Assembly (NCBI RefSeq): GCF_015277675.1
Contig: NZ_JADHEC010000003.1
Location: forward strand, 1 to 64,000
Origin: Flavobacterium soyangense
GTDB lineage: Bacteria > Bacteroidota > Bacteroidia > Flavobacteriales > Flavobacteriaceae
Reading direction: 5' to 3'
DNA length: 64,000 bases
The notes under the pieces are model-generated. The model saw nothing but the letters and a program-made list of their open reading frames with translations. It made no database searches and was not told the origin of the DNA. Below are positions 15,706 through 23,402 of the stretch, one piece after another (position 1 is the stretch's first letter; each line of letters starts with the position of its first letter). A program made the translations under genes and the position numbers.

Positions 15706-15778
15706 TGATTGTAGATTAACGATTGTAGATGTAAGATTTACTTCAAAAACTTATAACTTACAACCTATAACTTACAAC
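15699..15778 (+). repeat. Paired 7-bp repeat arrays upstream of pheS
   Basis: Six units close to NGATTGN (15699-15740: TGATTGA, TGATTGT, AGATTAA, CGATTGT, AGATGTA, AGATTTA) are followed after ten bases by four units of YTAYAAC (15751-15778: TTATAAC, TTACAAC, CTATAAC, TTACAAC). The second set is partly complementary to the first, so the region can form an imperfect hairpin. The first array supplies the stop codon of the gene before it. Confidence 0.75.
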
Positions 15779-15785
15779 TTTTTCC

Positions 15786-15793
15786 TAAATTTG
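15786..15793 (+). promoter_or_regulatory. -7 element of pheS
   Basis: TAAATTTG matches TAnnTTTG and lies 22 bp before the pheS ATG, directly after the repeat array. No convincing TTG lies at -33. Confidence 0.55.
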
Positions 15794-15815
15794 CACTCTC
15801 AATTATTGGATAAAA

Positions 15816-16835
15816 ATGATAGATAAGATAAAAGAATATATTGGTGAAGCACAAGCTTTTTCGACACAAAATAAGGAAGAACTCGAAGCATTCCGAATCA
15901 AATTTCTTGGAAGTAAAGGACTTTTAAAAGACTTTTTTGCTGAATTCAAAAATGTTCCAAACGATCAAAAAAAAGAATTTGGACAGGTAATCAATTTGCT
16001 AAAATCCTCAGCGGAGGAAAAAGTAAAATCAATTCAGGAATCTTTGGAAAGTAAAGAAGAAATCAAAGGATTTTACGGTGATTTAACGCGTTCTGCCGAA
16101 CCTGTAATTATTGGCTCTCGCCATCCGATATCATTGGTTAAAAACCAAATTATCGACATATTTTCGAACGTTGGTTTCAATGTTTCCGAAGGCCCGGAAA
16201 TCGAAGATGATTGGCATAATTTTACCGCATTAAACCTGCCAGAATATCATCCGGCACGCGATATGCAAGACACGTTTTTCATTCAAACCAATCCCGATAT
16301 TTTGTTGCGCACCCATACTTCATCCGTGCAAGTGCGTTATATGGAGAACAATAAACCGCCTATTCGTACCATTTCTCCGGGAAGAGTTTTCCGTAATGAA
16401 GCCGTTTCGTCGCGTTCGCATTGTATTTTTCACCAAGTCGAAGGATTGTACATTGACAAAGACGTTTCCTTTGCGGATTTGAAACAAACGCTTTTATATT
16501 TCACAAAAGAAATGTTCGGAAAATCGAAAATCCGTCTTCGTCCTTCCTATTTTCCGTTTACGGAACCGAGCGCCGAAATAGATATTTATTGGGGTTTAAA
16601 AACTGAAACCGATTATAGAATTACCAAAGGAACCGGTTGGTTAGAAATTGGTGGTTGCGGAATGGTCGATCCAAATGTTTTGAAAAATTGCAACATCAAT
16701 CCAGATGATTACACAGGTTTTGCCTTTGGAATGGGAATCGAAAGAATCGCAATGTTGCTATATCAAATAGGCGATATTCGAATGTTTTACGAGAATGACG
16801 TTCGTTTCTTGGAACAATTCAAGGCGAGTATTTAA
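15816..16835 (+). CDS. pheS: Phenylalanine--tRNA ligase alpha subunit
   Basis: This 339-residue class II synthetase subunit attaches phenylalanine to tRNA(Phe) as part of an alpha2beta2 complex. An N-terminal coiled coil that binds tRNA (about 1-85) is followed by the catalytic domain with motif 2 (FRNEAVSSRSHCIFHQVEG, 192-210), the amino-acid pocket segment GWLEIGGCGMV (274-284) and motif 3 GFAFGMGIERI (301-311). Length is standard. pheT is not adjacent, which is common in this phylum. A -7 element lies 22 bp upstream. Confidence 0.96.
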   Translation: MIDKIKEYIGEAQAFSTQNKEELEAFRIKFLGSKGLLKDFFAEFKNVPNDQKKEFGQVINLLKSSAEEKVKSIQESLESKEEIKGFYGDLTRSAEPVIIGSRHPISLVKNQIIDIFSNVGFNVSEGPEIEDDWHNFTALNLPEYHPARDMQDTFFIQTNPDILLRTHTSSVQVRYMENNKPPIRTISPGRVFRNEAVSSRSHCIFHQVEGLYIDKDVSFADLKQTLLYFTKEMFGKSKIRLRPSYFPFTEPSAEIDIYWGLKTETDYRITKGTGWLEIGGCGMVDPNVLKNCNINPDDYTGFAFGMGIERIAMLLYQIGDIRMFYENDVRFLEQFKASI

Positions 16836-16841
16836 AAATTT

Positions 16842-16900
16842 AAGATTGCAGATTTAAACATCTGAAATCAAAAGTCGTTAATCTGAATTCAAAAATCAAA
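16842..16900 (+). repeat. Inverted 7-bp arrays between pheS and the next gene
   Basis: AAGATTG and CAGATTT (16842-16855), three A, then six units CATCTGA, AATCAAA, AGTCGTT, AATCTGA, ATTCAAA, AATCAAA (16859-16900) run to two bases before the ATG at 16903. The last four units are nearly the same as those before the helicase gene at 63567-63594. Confidence 0.75.
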
Positions 16901-16902
16901 TA

Positions 16903-17310
16903 ATGAAATCCGACATCAACATACCCGAAGTAGAAAATGTTTTCATAGCCGCAGTCCAGGAATGGAGTGATGATTTTATGGAAAAAGTTTGGTATGCCTA
17001 TTTAGTAAACGACAGCGATTATAATCTTGATGGGGTAATGATTGTTTCCAAAGCCTTCGGTACACTTAATGGTGAGATGAAAAAAACATCCCTTTTGCGT
17101 CACGCTTATGTAGAAGTTCCTGCGGTTTCAGTGGTAAAAATCGAAATGTTGGAAAAAAGTGTTTTGGCACTCAACAACGAGTTTATGCTAACTTTTTTTA
17201 AGGAAGACAAATTATACGATAGAAAATTTATTTTCAGAGCAAATACTATAACTCCGGATTATGTTGAGGAAGTTCCAATTTTGTTTGTGGATGGTGTGAT
17301 TGTGAGGTAA
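16903..17310 (+). CDS. Conserved hypothetical protein
   Basis: The 135-residue soluble protein reads as alternating beta strands (WYAYLVNDSDYNLDGVMIVSKAFG, TSLLRHAYVEVPAVSVVKIEML, FMLTFFKEDKLYDRKFIF). It has no signal peptide or membrane segment. I think it belongs to a small family restricted to Bacteroidota, often near pheS, but no function is known to me. The start follows a 7-bp repeat array directly. It is convergent with gpsA, with 30 bp between the stops and no clear terminator there. Confidence 0.68.
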   Translation: MKSDINIPEVENVFIAAVQEWSDDFMEKVWYAYLVNDSDYNLDGVMIVSKAFGTLNGEMKKTSLLRHAYVEVPAVSVVKIEMLEKSVLALNNEFMLTFFKEDKLYDRKFIFRANTITPDYVEEVPILFVDGVIVR

Positions 17311-17340
17311 AAGCCCTTGAATTTACCAATAATGACATTA

Positions 17341-18363
17341 TTAATCCAACTTTTCCGTTAATCTTTCAAATACCTTTTTCGCCGATTTTCCTTCGTATAA
17401 AACTTCGTAAACTGCATCTATGATTGGCGTTTTCGCACCATAACCAAGATTGAGATCGTAAGCACTTTTGGTTGCATAATACCCTTCGGCAACCATACTC
17501 ATTTCCATTTGCGCCGATTTTACGGTATAGCCTTTCCCAATCATATTACCGAACATTCTGTTTCTCGAAAAAACAGAATACCCCGTTACCAATAAATCCC
17601 CTAAATAGGCAGAATCATTGATATTTCGCTTCATTTTATGGACTTTTTTGATGAATTTTTTCATCTCTCGGATTCCGTTACTCATCAACACTGATTGAAA
17701 ATTATCGCCATAACCCAAACCGTGGGCGATTCCGGCTGCAATGGCATAGATATTTTTAAGCATTGCGGCATATTCCGTACCAATAATATCGTCTGAAATC
17801 TTAGTTTTAATATAATTACTGGACAAATTTTTGGCAACTATTTTTGCTTTTTCGGCATCGCCACAAGCTATTGTTAGGTAGGATAAACGTTCCAATGCTA
17901 CTTCTTCGGCGTGACAAGGACCAGTGATTACACCAATATTTTTAAAAGGAATTCCATAAGTTTTATTAAAATGTTCGCCAACAATCAAACTCGTTTCGGG
18001 AACGATTCCTTTGATTGCCGAAAAAATAACTTTGTCTTTCAATGAAACCGTTAATTTTTTCAATTCTTCACCCAAAAAAGCGGAAGGAATGGCAAATATG
18101 ATATAATCAGCATAAGCTACTGCTTCATTTATATCACTTGTGAGTTTAAGTTTTTTAATTTCAAATTCAACAGAACTTAGATAATTTAAGTTGTGATGAT
18201 GGACTTTTAGATGTTCAATCGCATCTTCATTTCGCATATACCAAGCAATTTCTTTTAGGTTTACACATAGCATTTTAGTAATTGCTGTAGCCCAACTTCC
18301 GCCGCCAATTACCGCAAATTTTAAATTATCATTATCGGCCATTTCTTTATTAGATTTAACCAA
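17341..18363 (-). CDS. gpsA: NAD(P)H-dependent glycerol-3-phosphate dehydrogenase
   Basis: The 340-residue enzyme reduces dihydroxyacetone phosphate to sn-glycerol 3-phosphate for phospholipid synthesis. The Rossmann motif is AVIGGGSWATAI (17-28). The conserved IFSAIKGI, GPCHAEEV and NIYAIAAGIAHGLGYGDN segments follow, the last carrying the substrate-binding residues with the catalytic Lys just before it (AAMLKNIYAI). An in-frame ATG at codon 8 (MADNDNLKFAVIGGG) may be the real start, because the first seven residues are not conserved. It is monocistronic. Confidence 0.94.
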   Translation of the reverse strand: MVKSNKEMADNDNLKFAVIGGGSWATAITKMLCVNLKEIAWYMRNEDAIEHLKVHHHNLNYLSSVEFEIKKLKLTSDINEAVAYADYIIFAIPSAFLGEELKKLTVSLKDKVIFSAIKGIVPETSLIVGEHFNKTYGIPFKNIGVITGPCHAEEVALERLSYLTIACGDAEKAKIVAKNLSSNYIKTKISDDIIGTEYAAMLKNIYAIAAGIAHGLGYGDNFQSVLMSNGIREMKKFIKKVHKMKRNINDSAYLGDLLVTGYSVFSRNRMFGNMIGKGYTVKSAQMEMSMVAEGYYATKSAYDLNLGYGAKTPIIDAVYEVLYEGKSAKKVFERLTEKLD

Positions 18364-18558
18364 AAGTACTTAAAAATATACTAATAAAGCAACAAATAGA
18401 TCACAGAAATTTATTTCAAAACTATCAAAAAAAAATATTTAATTTTTTTATTTCTACACAATATATTTTTTTATTATACGTTGTAATTTATTGGTAAATA
18501 GTTTTTTATGAATGGGTAAGAGGATTGAATTAGTTAGTTTTGTTTTAGTATTTTTGTA

Positions 18559-18600
18559 AAAGGCGTTCTTAAAGGTATTTTAGGGACGCCTTTCTATTTT
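18559..18600 (+). terminator. Hairpin between gpsA and the DJ-1-like gene
   Basis: AAAGGCGT (18559-18566) pairs with ACGCCTTT (18586-18593), with a 19-base loop and a following CTATTTTTTT. The T-run lies on the plus strand, although the gene that ends nearby (18620) is on the minus strand. A TATTTTTG -7-like element with a TTG 21 bases earlier (18525-18556) sits just before the hairpin, so a very short plus-strand transcript is formally possible. The rest of 18364-18619 is AT-rich with no gene. Confidence 0.4.
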
Positions 18601-18619
18601 TTTCTAATTCAATTAATTA

Positions 18620-19387
18620 TTATTTTGACTTCAATTGTTGCAATAATTTTTCTGCAACTAATTTAGAGGATGCTGGGTTTTGACCCGTAATCAATAACCC
18701 ATCTTCAACGGCATAAGGATGCCAATCGCTCACTTTTGAATACGTTGCGCCATTTTTCTGTAAAACATCTTCCAATAAAAAAGGAACAATATTGGTTAAA
18801 CCAACAGCTTCTTCTTCAGTATTTGAAAAGCCAGTCACTTTTTTCCCTTTCACTAAAAATTCGCCATTAATTTTTACATTTTTAAGAACACCTGGAGCGT
18901 GACAAACAAATCCAACAGGTTTGTTGTTTGTATAAAACGCTTCAATTAATGCGGCTGAATTTGCATCTTCGGCTAAATCCCAAAGCGGACCGTGACCTCC
19001 AGGATAAAAAACCGCATCATAATCAGCTTGGTTGATGTCTTTTAATTTCAATGTGTGTTTTAGTTTTTCAAGAAGTACCGTGTCGCTGTCAAATCTTTTT
19101 GTGTCTTCTGTCGCTGCCGATGGATCTTCACTCTTTGGATCAATTGGTGGTTGACCTCCCAGCGGCGTTGCAATATCAATTTCAACTCCTTGATCTGCCA
19201 AAGCATAATATGGCGCTGCTAATTCTTCTGTCCAAAATCCTGTTTTTTCTCCCGTGTTGCCCAATTTATCGTGACTGGTAACAACAAATAATACTTTTTT
19301 CATATCTTTTTTATTTTGTTTTTGTGCAATTGCAATACTACAATTTGCCGTTAATGCTATTATGATAAAGGATGCAATTTTTTTCAT
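18620..19387 (-). CDS. Exported DJ-1/PfpI-family protein (type 1 glutamine amidotransferase-like)
   Basis: The 255-residue protein has an N-terminal signal peptide (about 1-21, ending AIAQ), so it probably acts in the periplasm. The remainder is a DJ-1/Hsp31-like domain. It has a reactive Cys162 followed by His163 in VGFVCHAPG, an acidic residue near Glu55 in FWTEELAAPY, and the FYPGGHGPLWDL turn (127-138). Related proteins are glyoxalases, deglycases or chaperones; which applies here is unclear. It is divergent from a LysR regulator across 86 bp, a layout that suggests control by that regulator. Confidence 0.85.
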   Translation of the reverse strand: MKKIASFIIIALTANCSIAIAQKQNKKDMKKVLFVVTSHDKLGNTGEKTGFWTEELAAPYYALADQGVEIDIATPLGGQPPIDPKSEDPSAATEDTKRFDSDTVLLEKLKHTLKLKDINQADYDAVFYPGGHGPLWDLAEDANSAALIEAFYTNNKPVGFVCHAPGVLKNVKINGEFLVKGKKVTGFSNTEEEAVGLTNIVPFLLEDVLQKNGATYSKVSDWHPYAVEDGLLITGQNPASSKLVAEKLLQQLKSK

Positions 19388-19404
19388 AACTGATTTTATT
19401 TATG

Positions 19405-19412
19405 CAAATTTA
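19405..19412 (-). promoter_or_regulatory. -7 element of the DJ-1-like gene
   Basis: On the minus strand the bases read TAAATTTG, 18 bp upstream of the ATG. The short divergent spacer (19388-19473) also has to hold the promoter and operator of the LysR gene. Confidence 0.5.
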
Positions 19413-19473
19413 GGTTGAATATGCTATTTGTAAAAATAATTTAAATTATGTTTGTGATAAATATATTTATAGC

Positions 19474-20370
19474 ATGGTTAATCTAGAATGGTATCGAACC
19501 TTCAAATCGGTATACAAAAACGGAAATTTTTCTCTGGCAGCCAAAGAATTATTTATTAGTCAACCAGCAGTAAGCCAACAAATAGCTATGTTGGAAGCGC
19601 ATGTAGGTTACAAGCTTTTTAATAGAAAGTCCAAGGGGGTGGAACCAACAGAATATGCTAAGTTACTCAATAATTTAATCATCGAAGCCTTAGACCGCTT
19701 AGAAAATGTTGAGAATGGATTTCGGGACAAAGCTTTCAATGCCAACAGATTGATTTCGGTTGGGATTTCTAAACATTTAATGAGCATTTTAGGAAGTGCG
19801 CTGCTATCCAAGTTTGAATTTATTGATTTTTCCTTCTATGAAAACGACCAGCTTTTTGAATTAGTAGATTCTAAAAAACTAGATTTTGCCATTGTTACCA
19901 AACGATATGACACTTTTGATACGATTCAAAAAAAGCTTGGAGATATTAAACAAATCATCGTGGGTTCGAATGCAATTGATACCTCGGAACTGAAATTAAA
20001 CATTAAAAACAGAGATTTTCTAGCAGTTGAAAATTGGTTAAATAACCAAAAATGGTTCAGTCACGATGCTGGGATTCCGCATATAAAATTGTTTTGGTTA
20101 CACGTTTTTAATAAAAAAAGACCATCTATGGTTCCTAATTATATTATTCCATCTGAATATGAAATGCTTGAAATTCTTTCGAAAAATAATGGGATTGCTG
20201 TTGTTTGGAACATCAATGCGAAAGATTTATTAAAAGAAAAAAAAGTGCAATTAATATGGGATTGCAAGCAAATGCCAAGCACCGATGTCTTTTTATTGTC
20301 CGGAAAAAAGGTAGATATAAGTGCTATTTTTGAAAAAATCGAACAGGAGTTAAAAATAATTCTGCTATAA
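19474..20370 (+). CDS. LysR-family transcriptional regulator
   Basis: The 298-residue protein has an N-terminal winged helix-turn-helix (residues 3-62; FSLAAKELFISQPAVSQQIAMLEAHVGYKLFNRK), typical of LysR proteins. A linker helix and a periplasmic-binding-like effector domain follow. The effector domain is somewhat divergent. LysR regulators usually control a divergently transcribed neighbour, so the DJ-1-like gene at 19387 is the first candidate target. The stop abuts the end of convergent nadD with no gap. Confidence 0.9.
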   Translation: MVNLEWYRTFKSVYKNGNFSLAAKELFISQPAVSQQIAMLEAHVGYKLFNRKSKGVEPTEYAKLLNNLIIEALDRLENVENGFRDKAFNANRLISVGISKHLMSILGSALLSKFEFIDFSFYENDQLFELVDSKKLDFAIVTKRYDTFDTIQKKLGDIKQIIVGSNAIDTSELKLNIKNRDFLAVENWLNNQKWFSHDAGIPHIKLFWLHVFNKKRPSMVPNYIIPSEYEMLEILSKNNGIAVVWNINAKDLLKEKKVQLIWDCKQMPSTDVFLLSGKKVDISAIFEKIEQELKIILL

Positions 20371-20952
20371 TTACTTCTTATAAAAATTATTGTGGTCGAT
20401 ATATTCCCAAACTTTTTCAGGCAAAAGCGGGCGAACATTCTTCTTGTTTTTGATGTTTTCACGAATAAAAGTCGATGAAATTTCTACAATTGGCGCATCA
20501 ATAATGTGAATCTTTGGATTGTTTTTGAACTCCGAATTTTGTAATTCCGATGAAATGCGGGGATACACATAAATCTCGTGATTTTGCAAAATTATCTCGT
20601 GATTTTTCCATTTATGCAACGACTTCAAATTGTCTTCGCCCATAATTAATGAAAAGATATGTTGTGGGTATTTTTCCTGTAAATGTGCCAATGTATTCAC
20701 AGTGTAATTGGGCTGCGGCAATTTGAACTCAATATCCGAAGGTCTTATTTTTGGATAATCTTCAGTAGCTAGGAAAACCAATTGCAGCCGTTGATAATCA
20801 TCAAGTAAAGTATCTTTATTTTTCAAAGGATTGTGCGGCGTCACGACCATCCAGATTTGGTCTAAACCAGAATATTCCGCAAAGTGATTGGCAATAATCA
20901 AGTGCCCAATATGAATGGGGTTGAATGTTCCGAAATACAATCCTACTTTCAT
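20371..20952 (-). CDS. nadD: Nicotinate-nucleotide adenylyltransferase
   Basis: The 193-residue enzyme joins nicotinate mononucleotide to AMP from ATP in NAD synthesis. The nucleotidyltransferase signature GTFNPIHIGHL (8-18) contains the HxGH motif. A later ISSTFIRENI segment (about 157-166) carries the second phosphate-binding motif. Length is standard. It is the last gene of the operon yicC-mepB-gmk-nadD, 24 bp after gmk. Confidence 0.95.
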   Translation of the reverse strand: MKVGLYFGTFNPIHIGHLIIANHFAEYSGLDQIWMVVTPHNPLKNKDTLLDDYQRLQLVFLATEDYPKIRPSDIEFKLPQPNYTVNTLAHLQEKYPQHIFSLIMGEDNLKSLHKWKNHEIILQNHEIYVYPRISSELQNSEFKNNPKIHIIDAPIVEISSTFIRENIKNKKNVRPLLPEKVWEYIDHNNFYKK

Positions 20953-20976
20953 AAACTGAATTTAAATGCAGTAAAC

Positions 20977-21549
20977 TTAATCCTTCAAAAATTCTTTGAC
21001 CAATTGATAAGCATCTTCTTTGGCGGTATCTAAATCGTAATTCTTGATAATTTTGTCAAATTGCGGAGCGGTTGCCAGTTCTACCGAAGCTTTTGCAATA
21101 CGCATATTTATTTTATCATCACTTTCGGTAGAGCGTTTTTTAAGTCGAATTTTTAGCTCGTCAATACTGGGTGGTTTCACGAAAACAGCCAATGTTTCTT
21201 CCGGAAATTTGTGTTTAATTCGCAATCCACCTGAAACGTCAATATCAAAAATCACATTTTTTCCTTTGGCCCAAATGCGTTCCACTTCGCTTTTTAGTGT
21301 TCCGTAAAAATTATCGCGATACACTTCTTCCCATTCTACAAAATCGTCGTTTTTGATGTGCTTTTTAAACTCTTCCAAAGACATAAAGTAATAATCTTTT
21401 CCATTCACTTCTTCGCCACGAGCTGGTCGTGTTGCTGCCGAAATCGAAAACTCCAAATTCAAGTCTTCTTTTCCTAATAAATGCCTAACGATGGTGGTTT
21501 TTCCCGATCCTGATGGTGCCGAAAACACGATTAATTTTCCTTTTTTCAT
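20977..21549 (-). CDS. gmk: Guanylate kinase
   Basis: The 190-residue enzyme phosphorylates GMP to GDP. It has the P-loop APSGSGKTT (11-19), the GMP-binding SAATRPARGEEVNGKDYYF segment, and the VIFDIDVSGGLRIK strand with the lid after it. Length is typical of bacterial Gmk. The start codon overlaps the stop of the MepB-like gene by four bases (ATGA on the minus strand), so the two are probably translationally coupled. Confidence 0.96.
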   Translation of the reverse strand: MKKGKLIVFSAPSGSGKTTIVRHLLGKEDLNLEFSISAATRPARGEEVNGKDYYFMSLEEFKKHIKNDDFVEWEEVYRDNFYGTLKSEVERIWAKGKNVIFDIDVSGGLRIKHKFPEETLAVFVKPPSIDELKIRLKKRSTESDDKINMRIAKASVELATAPQFDKIIKNYDLDTAKEDAYQLVKEFLKD

Positions 21550-22061
21550 GGTGTAAAAATGCTATTTTTCAAATAAAGCGACTTGGCTCGATTTGTATCT
21601 AATGGTTCATCAAATGGAATTTCTAAAAAATAATCTAGTTGCCATTTTTGTGTTTTTTTAGCCTGTTTGCTTTCCGTCAAATCCCAAATAGGATAGACCC
21701 TGACGGCTCGTTTGCCTTCTTTTTTGTCGGTAATAATTCCCCGTTCAACAAGAACCGATTTTGGGAACACAAATTGTCCAAAATTGGCTTCGGTTTTTAC
21801 GTTTATTACAAACAAGTCAATATCGTCAGAAATTTCGAAAGGCTCAATTTCACTTTTTTCATTTTTCCGTTTCCACAGAGTTACAAATTGCCCTGTTTTT
21901 GTTGGAGTAATTTTAGCAGAACGAAACAGAATTTTTAGTTCGTCAATTTCAAATCGATGCGCACAATATTCTGAACTTTCTTTTTCGATTTCAATATTGG
22001 TTAACTCAAAATCGCATTTGTCAAACAACAATTCTTTGGTCTCGGACACTATTTTATTCAT
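21546..22061 (-). CDS. MepB-family protein
   Basis: The 171-residue soluble protein matches the MepB family, named after the third gene of the staphylococcal mepRAB multidrug cluster: an N-terminal ESSEYCAHRFEID region, RSAKITPTKTGQFVTLWKR, DLFVINV, GQFVFPKSVL, GKRAVRVYP and a final KTQKWQLDYFLEIP. The function of MepB is not known. It is inserted between yicC and gmk, two core genes often close to each other, overlapping gmk by four bases and starting 15 bp after yicC. The overlap suggests stable co-expression. Confidence 0.82.
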   Translation of the reverse strand: MNKIVSETKELLFDKCDFELTNIEIEKESSEYCAHRFEIDELKILFRSAKITPTKTGQFVTLWKRKNEKSEIEPFEISDDIDLFVINVKTEANFGQFVFPKSVLVERGIITDKKEGKRAVRVYPIWDLTESKQAKKTQKWQLDYFLEIPFDEPLDTNRAKSLYLKNSIFTP

Positions 22062-22075
22062 CGATTTTCCAAATT

Positions 22076-22936
22076 CTACAACACGTTCAAAACCTGTTCC
22101 TTAATTTTCTCCAATTCATCTTTCATCATCACGACCAGTTTTTGCATTTGGGCGTGATTCGATTTGGAACCCATTGTGTTGATTTCGCGTCCCATTTCTT
22201 GGGTAATGAAACCTAGTTTTCGACCATTGGCTTCCGTTCCGTTAATGGTTTCTAGGAAATAATCCAGGTGATTTGTCAAACGTACTTTTTCTTCGGTAAT
22301 GTCTAATTTTTCTAAGTAATAAATCAATTCTTGTTCAAAACGATTTTCGTCCACGTTCACTTTTAACTCAGCAATGGCGGTTTGTAAACGGTCTTTTATA
22401 GCCTGGATGCGTTCTGGATCCAGTGCCAAAGCGTCGTTCATATATTGGCGTATGTTGCCAATTCTCAGTTGAAATTCTTTCTCTAATGAAGCACCTTCAT
22501 CTCTGCGAAAATTTAATATGTTTTGCAAAGCTTCCTCGACAACGGTTTGAATTTGAACCCAGTCATTTTCGTCGATTTCTTCCCGCTCAGTTTTCATTGT
22601 ATCGGGCATTCTGACAGCCATTTTCATCAATTCGGTTTCATCGGCATCAGCATAAACTTCGCGCAATTGATTGATGTAGGCTTTCACAATTGGCACGTTC
22701 ACTTTCGTCGAAGTTTGTTCGGCGGTGCTTTCGATAAAAATGGAGAAATCTACTTTTCCTCTTTCGAGTTTTAAAGCGATTTGGTTGCGTAAACCCAATT
22801 CCATTTCGCGATAAGTCGAAGGCATTCGCACGCTTAAATCCAAACCCTTACTGTTGAGGGATTTTACTTCTACGGTTATTTTTTTGGTTGGCAATTGCAA
22901 AGTAGCTTTGCCAAATCCGGTCATTGATTGTATCAT
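22076..22936 (-). CDS. YicC/YloC family endoribonuclease
   Basis: The 286-residue protein has the conserved N-terminus MIQSMTGFGKA, the VKSLNSKGLDLSVRMP segment and the C-terminal DUF1732 part with GRKLGFITQEMGREINTMGSKSNHA. Members of the family cleave RNA in Escherichia coli and are stress-related. It is the first gene of the leftward operon with mepB, gmk and nadD. Neighbouring gmk is usual for this family. Confidence 0.92.
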   Translation of the reverse strand: MIQSMTGFGKATLQLPTKKITVEVKSLNSKGLDLSVRMPSTYREMELGLRNQIALKLERGKVDFSIFIESTAEQTSTKVNVPIVKAYINQLREVYADADETELMKMAVRMPDTMKTEREEIDENDWVQIQTVVEEALQNILNFRRDEGASLEKEFQLRIGNIRQYMNDALALDPERIQAIKDRLQTAIAELKVNVDENRFEQELIYYLEKLDITEEKVRLTNHLDYFLETINGTEANGRKLGFITQEMGREINTMGSKSNHAQMQKLVVMMKDELEKIKEQVLNVL

Positions 22937-22974
22937 ATCATTTTCTAAAAGAGTTCAAAGATAATTAAAAAGAG

Positions 22975-23001
22975 TTCAGTATTCAGTCGCAGCATTCAGT
23001 T
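22975..23001 (+). repeat. Short 7-bp repeat TTCAGTN
   Basis: TTCAGTA and TTCAGTC, six other bases, then TTCAGTT lie in the spacer upstream of yicC. It is a weak, short example of the 7-bp arrays seen elsewhere in the window. Confidence 0.5.
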
Positions 23002-23016
23002 ATTATCGACCAAAAC

Positions 23017-23364
23017 TTATAAAACTTTCATCACCTGAAGCATATTTTGCTGGCTGTTGCCAATGTAAATTTTGCCGTCAATAATAAAAACCGGCCGACT
23101 CAGGAAGGTGTAATGTTCCAGAATGTAGTTCTTGAAATCCGCTTCGGTCAAGGATTTATTTTTTAAATCCATCGATTTGTAAAGTTGTGCTTTTTTACTG
23201 AAAAGTGCTTCGTAACTTCCTGAAAGTTCTCGCATTTCTTCTAATTCTTCAACGGTAATTGGGTCTTGTTTGATGTCGTGAAAAACCAAATTATGATCTT
23301 TTGGCAACGATTTTATAATTTTTCGACACGTATCGCAGGAAGCGAGATAATATATTTTGTTCAT
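23017..23364 (-). CDS. ArsC/Spx-like thioredoxin-fold protein
   Basis: I place the start at the ATG at 23362-23364 (MNKIYYLASCDTCRK), giving 115 residues; a longer frame adds eleven unconserved residues that overlap the divergent promoter. The fold is that of the arsenate reductase/Spx family, with CDTC (Cys10-Cys13) at the active-site position and a C-terminal cis-Pro segment (SRPVFIIDGKIYIGN). Having CxxC without a clear arsenate-binding Arg triad, it may be a redox protein or regulator rather than a true arsenate reductase. It is divergent from the DinB-like gene. Confidence 0.78.
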   Translation of the reverse strand: MNKIYYLASCDTCRKIIKSLPKDHNLVFHDIKQDPITVEELEEMRELSGSYEALFSKKAQLYKSMDLKNKSLTEADFKNYILEHYTFLSRPVFIIDGKIYIGNSQQNMLQVMKVL

Positions 23365-23373
23365 AAACTGAAA

Positions 23374-23391
23374 TTTCTTTGTGCAAAGAAA
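23374..23391. promoter_or_regulatory. Palindromic divergent promoter element
   Basis: TTTCTTTG (23374-23381) and CAAAGAAA (23384-23391) form a perfect inverted repeat two bases apart. Each strand therefore carries a TTTCTTTG -7-like box, 19 bp before the ArsC-like ATG on the left and 21 bp before the DinB-like ATG on the right. One protein could control both. Confidence 0.45.
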
Positions 23392-23402
23392 ATCCATTTG
23401 CT

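Noticed and set aside
18525..18600. Small plus-strand RNA between gpsA and the DJ-1-like gene
   Set aside because: A TTG/TATTTTTG pair precedes a hairpin, but the start site would fall on the hairpin itself, leaving only a terminator-sized transcript.
23017..23364. True arsenate reductase
   Set aside because: The CxxC pattern and missing Arg triad fit the wider ArsC/Spx fold better, and no other ars gene is near.
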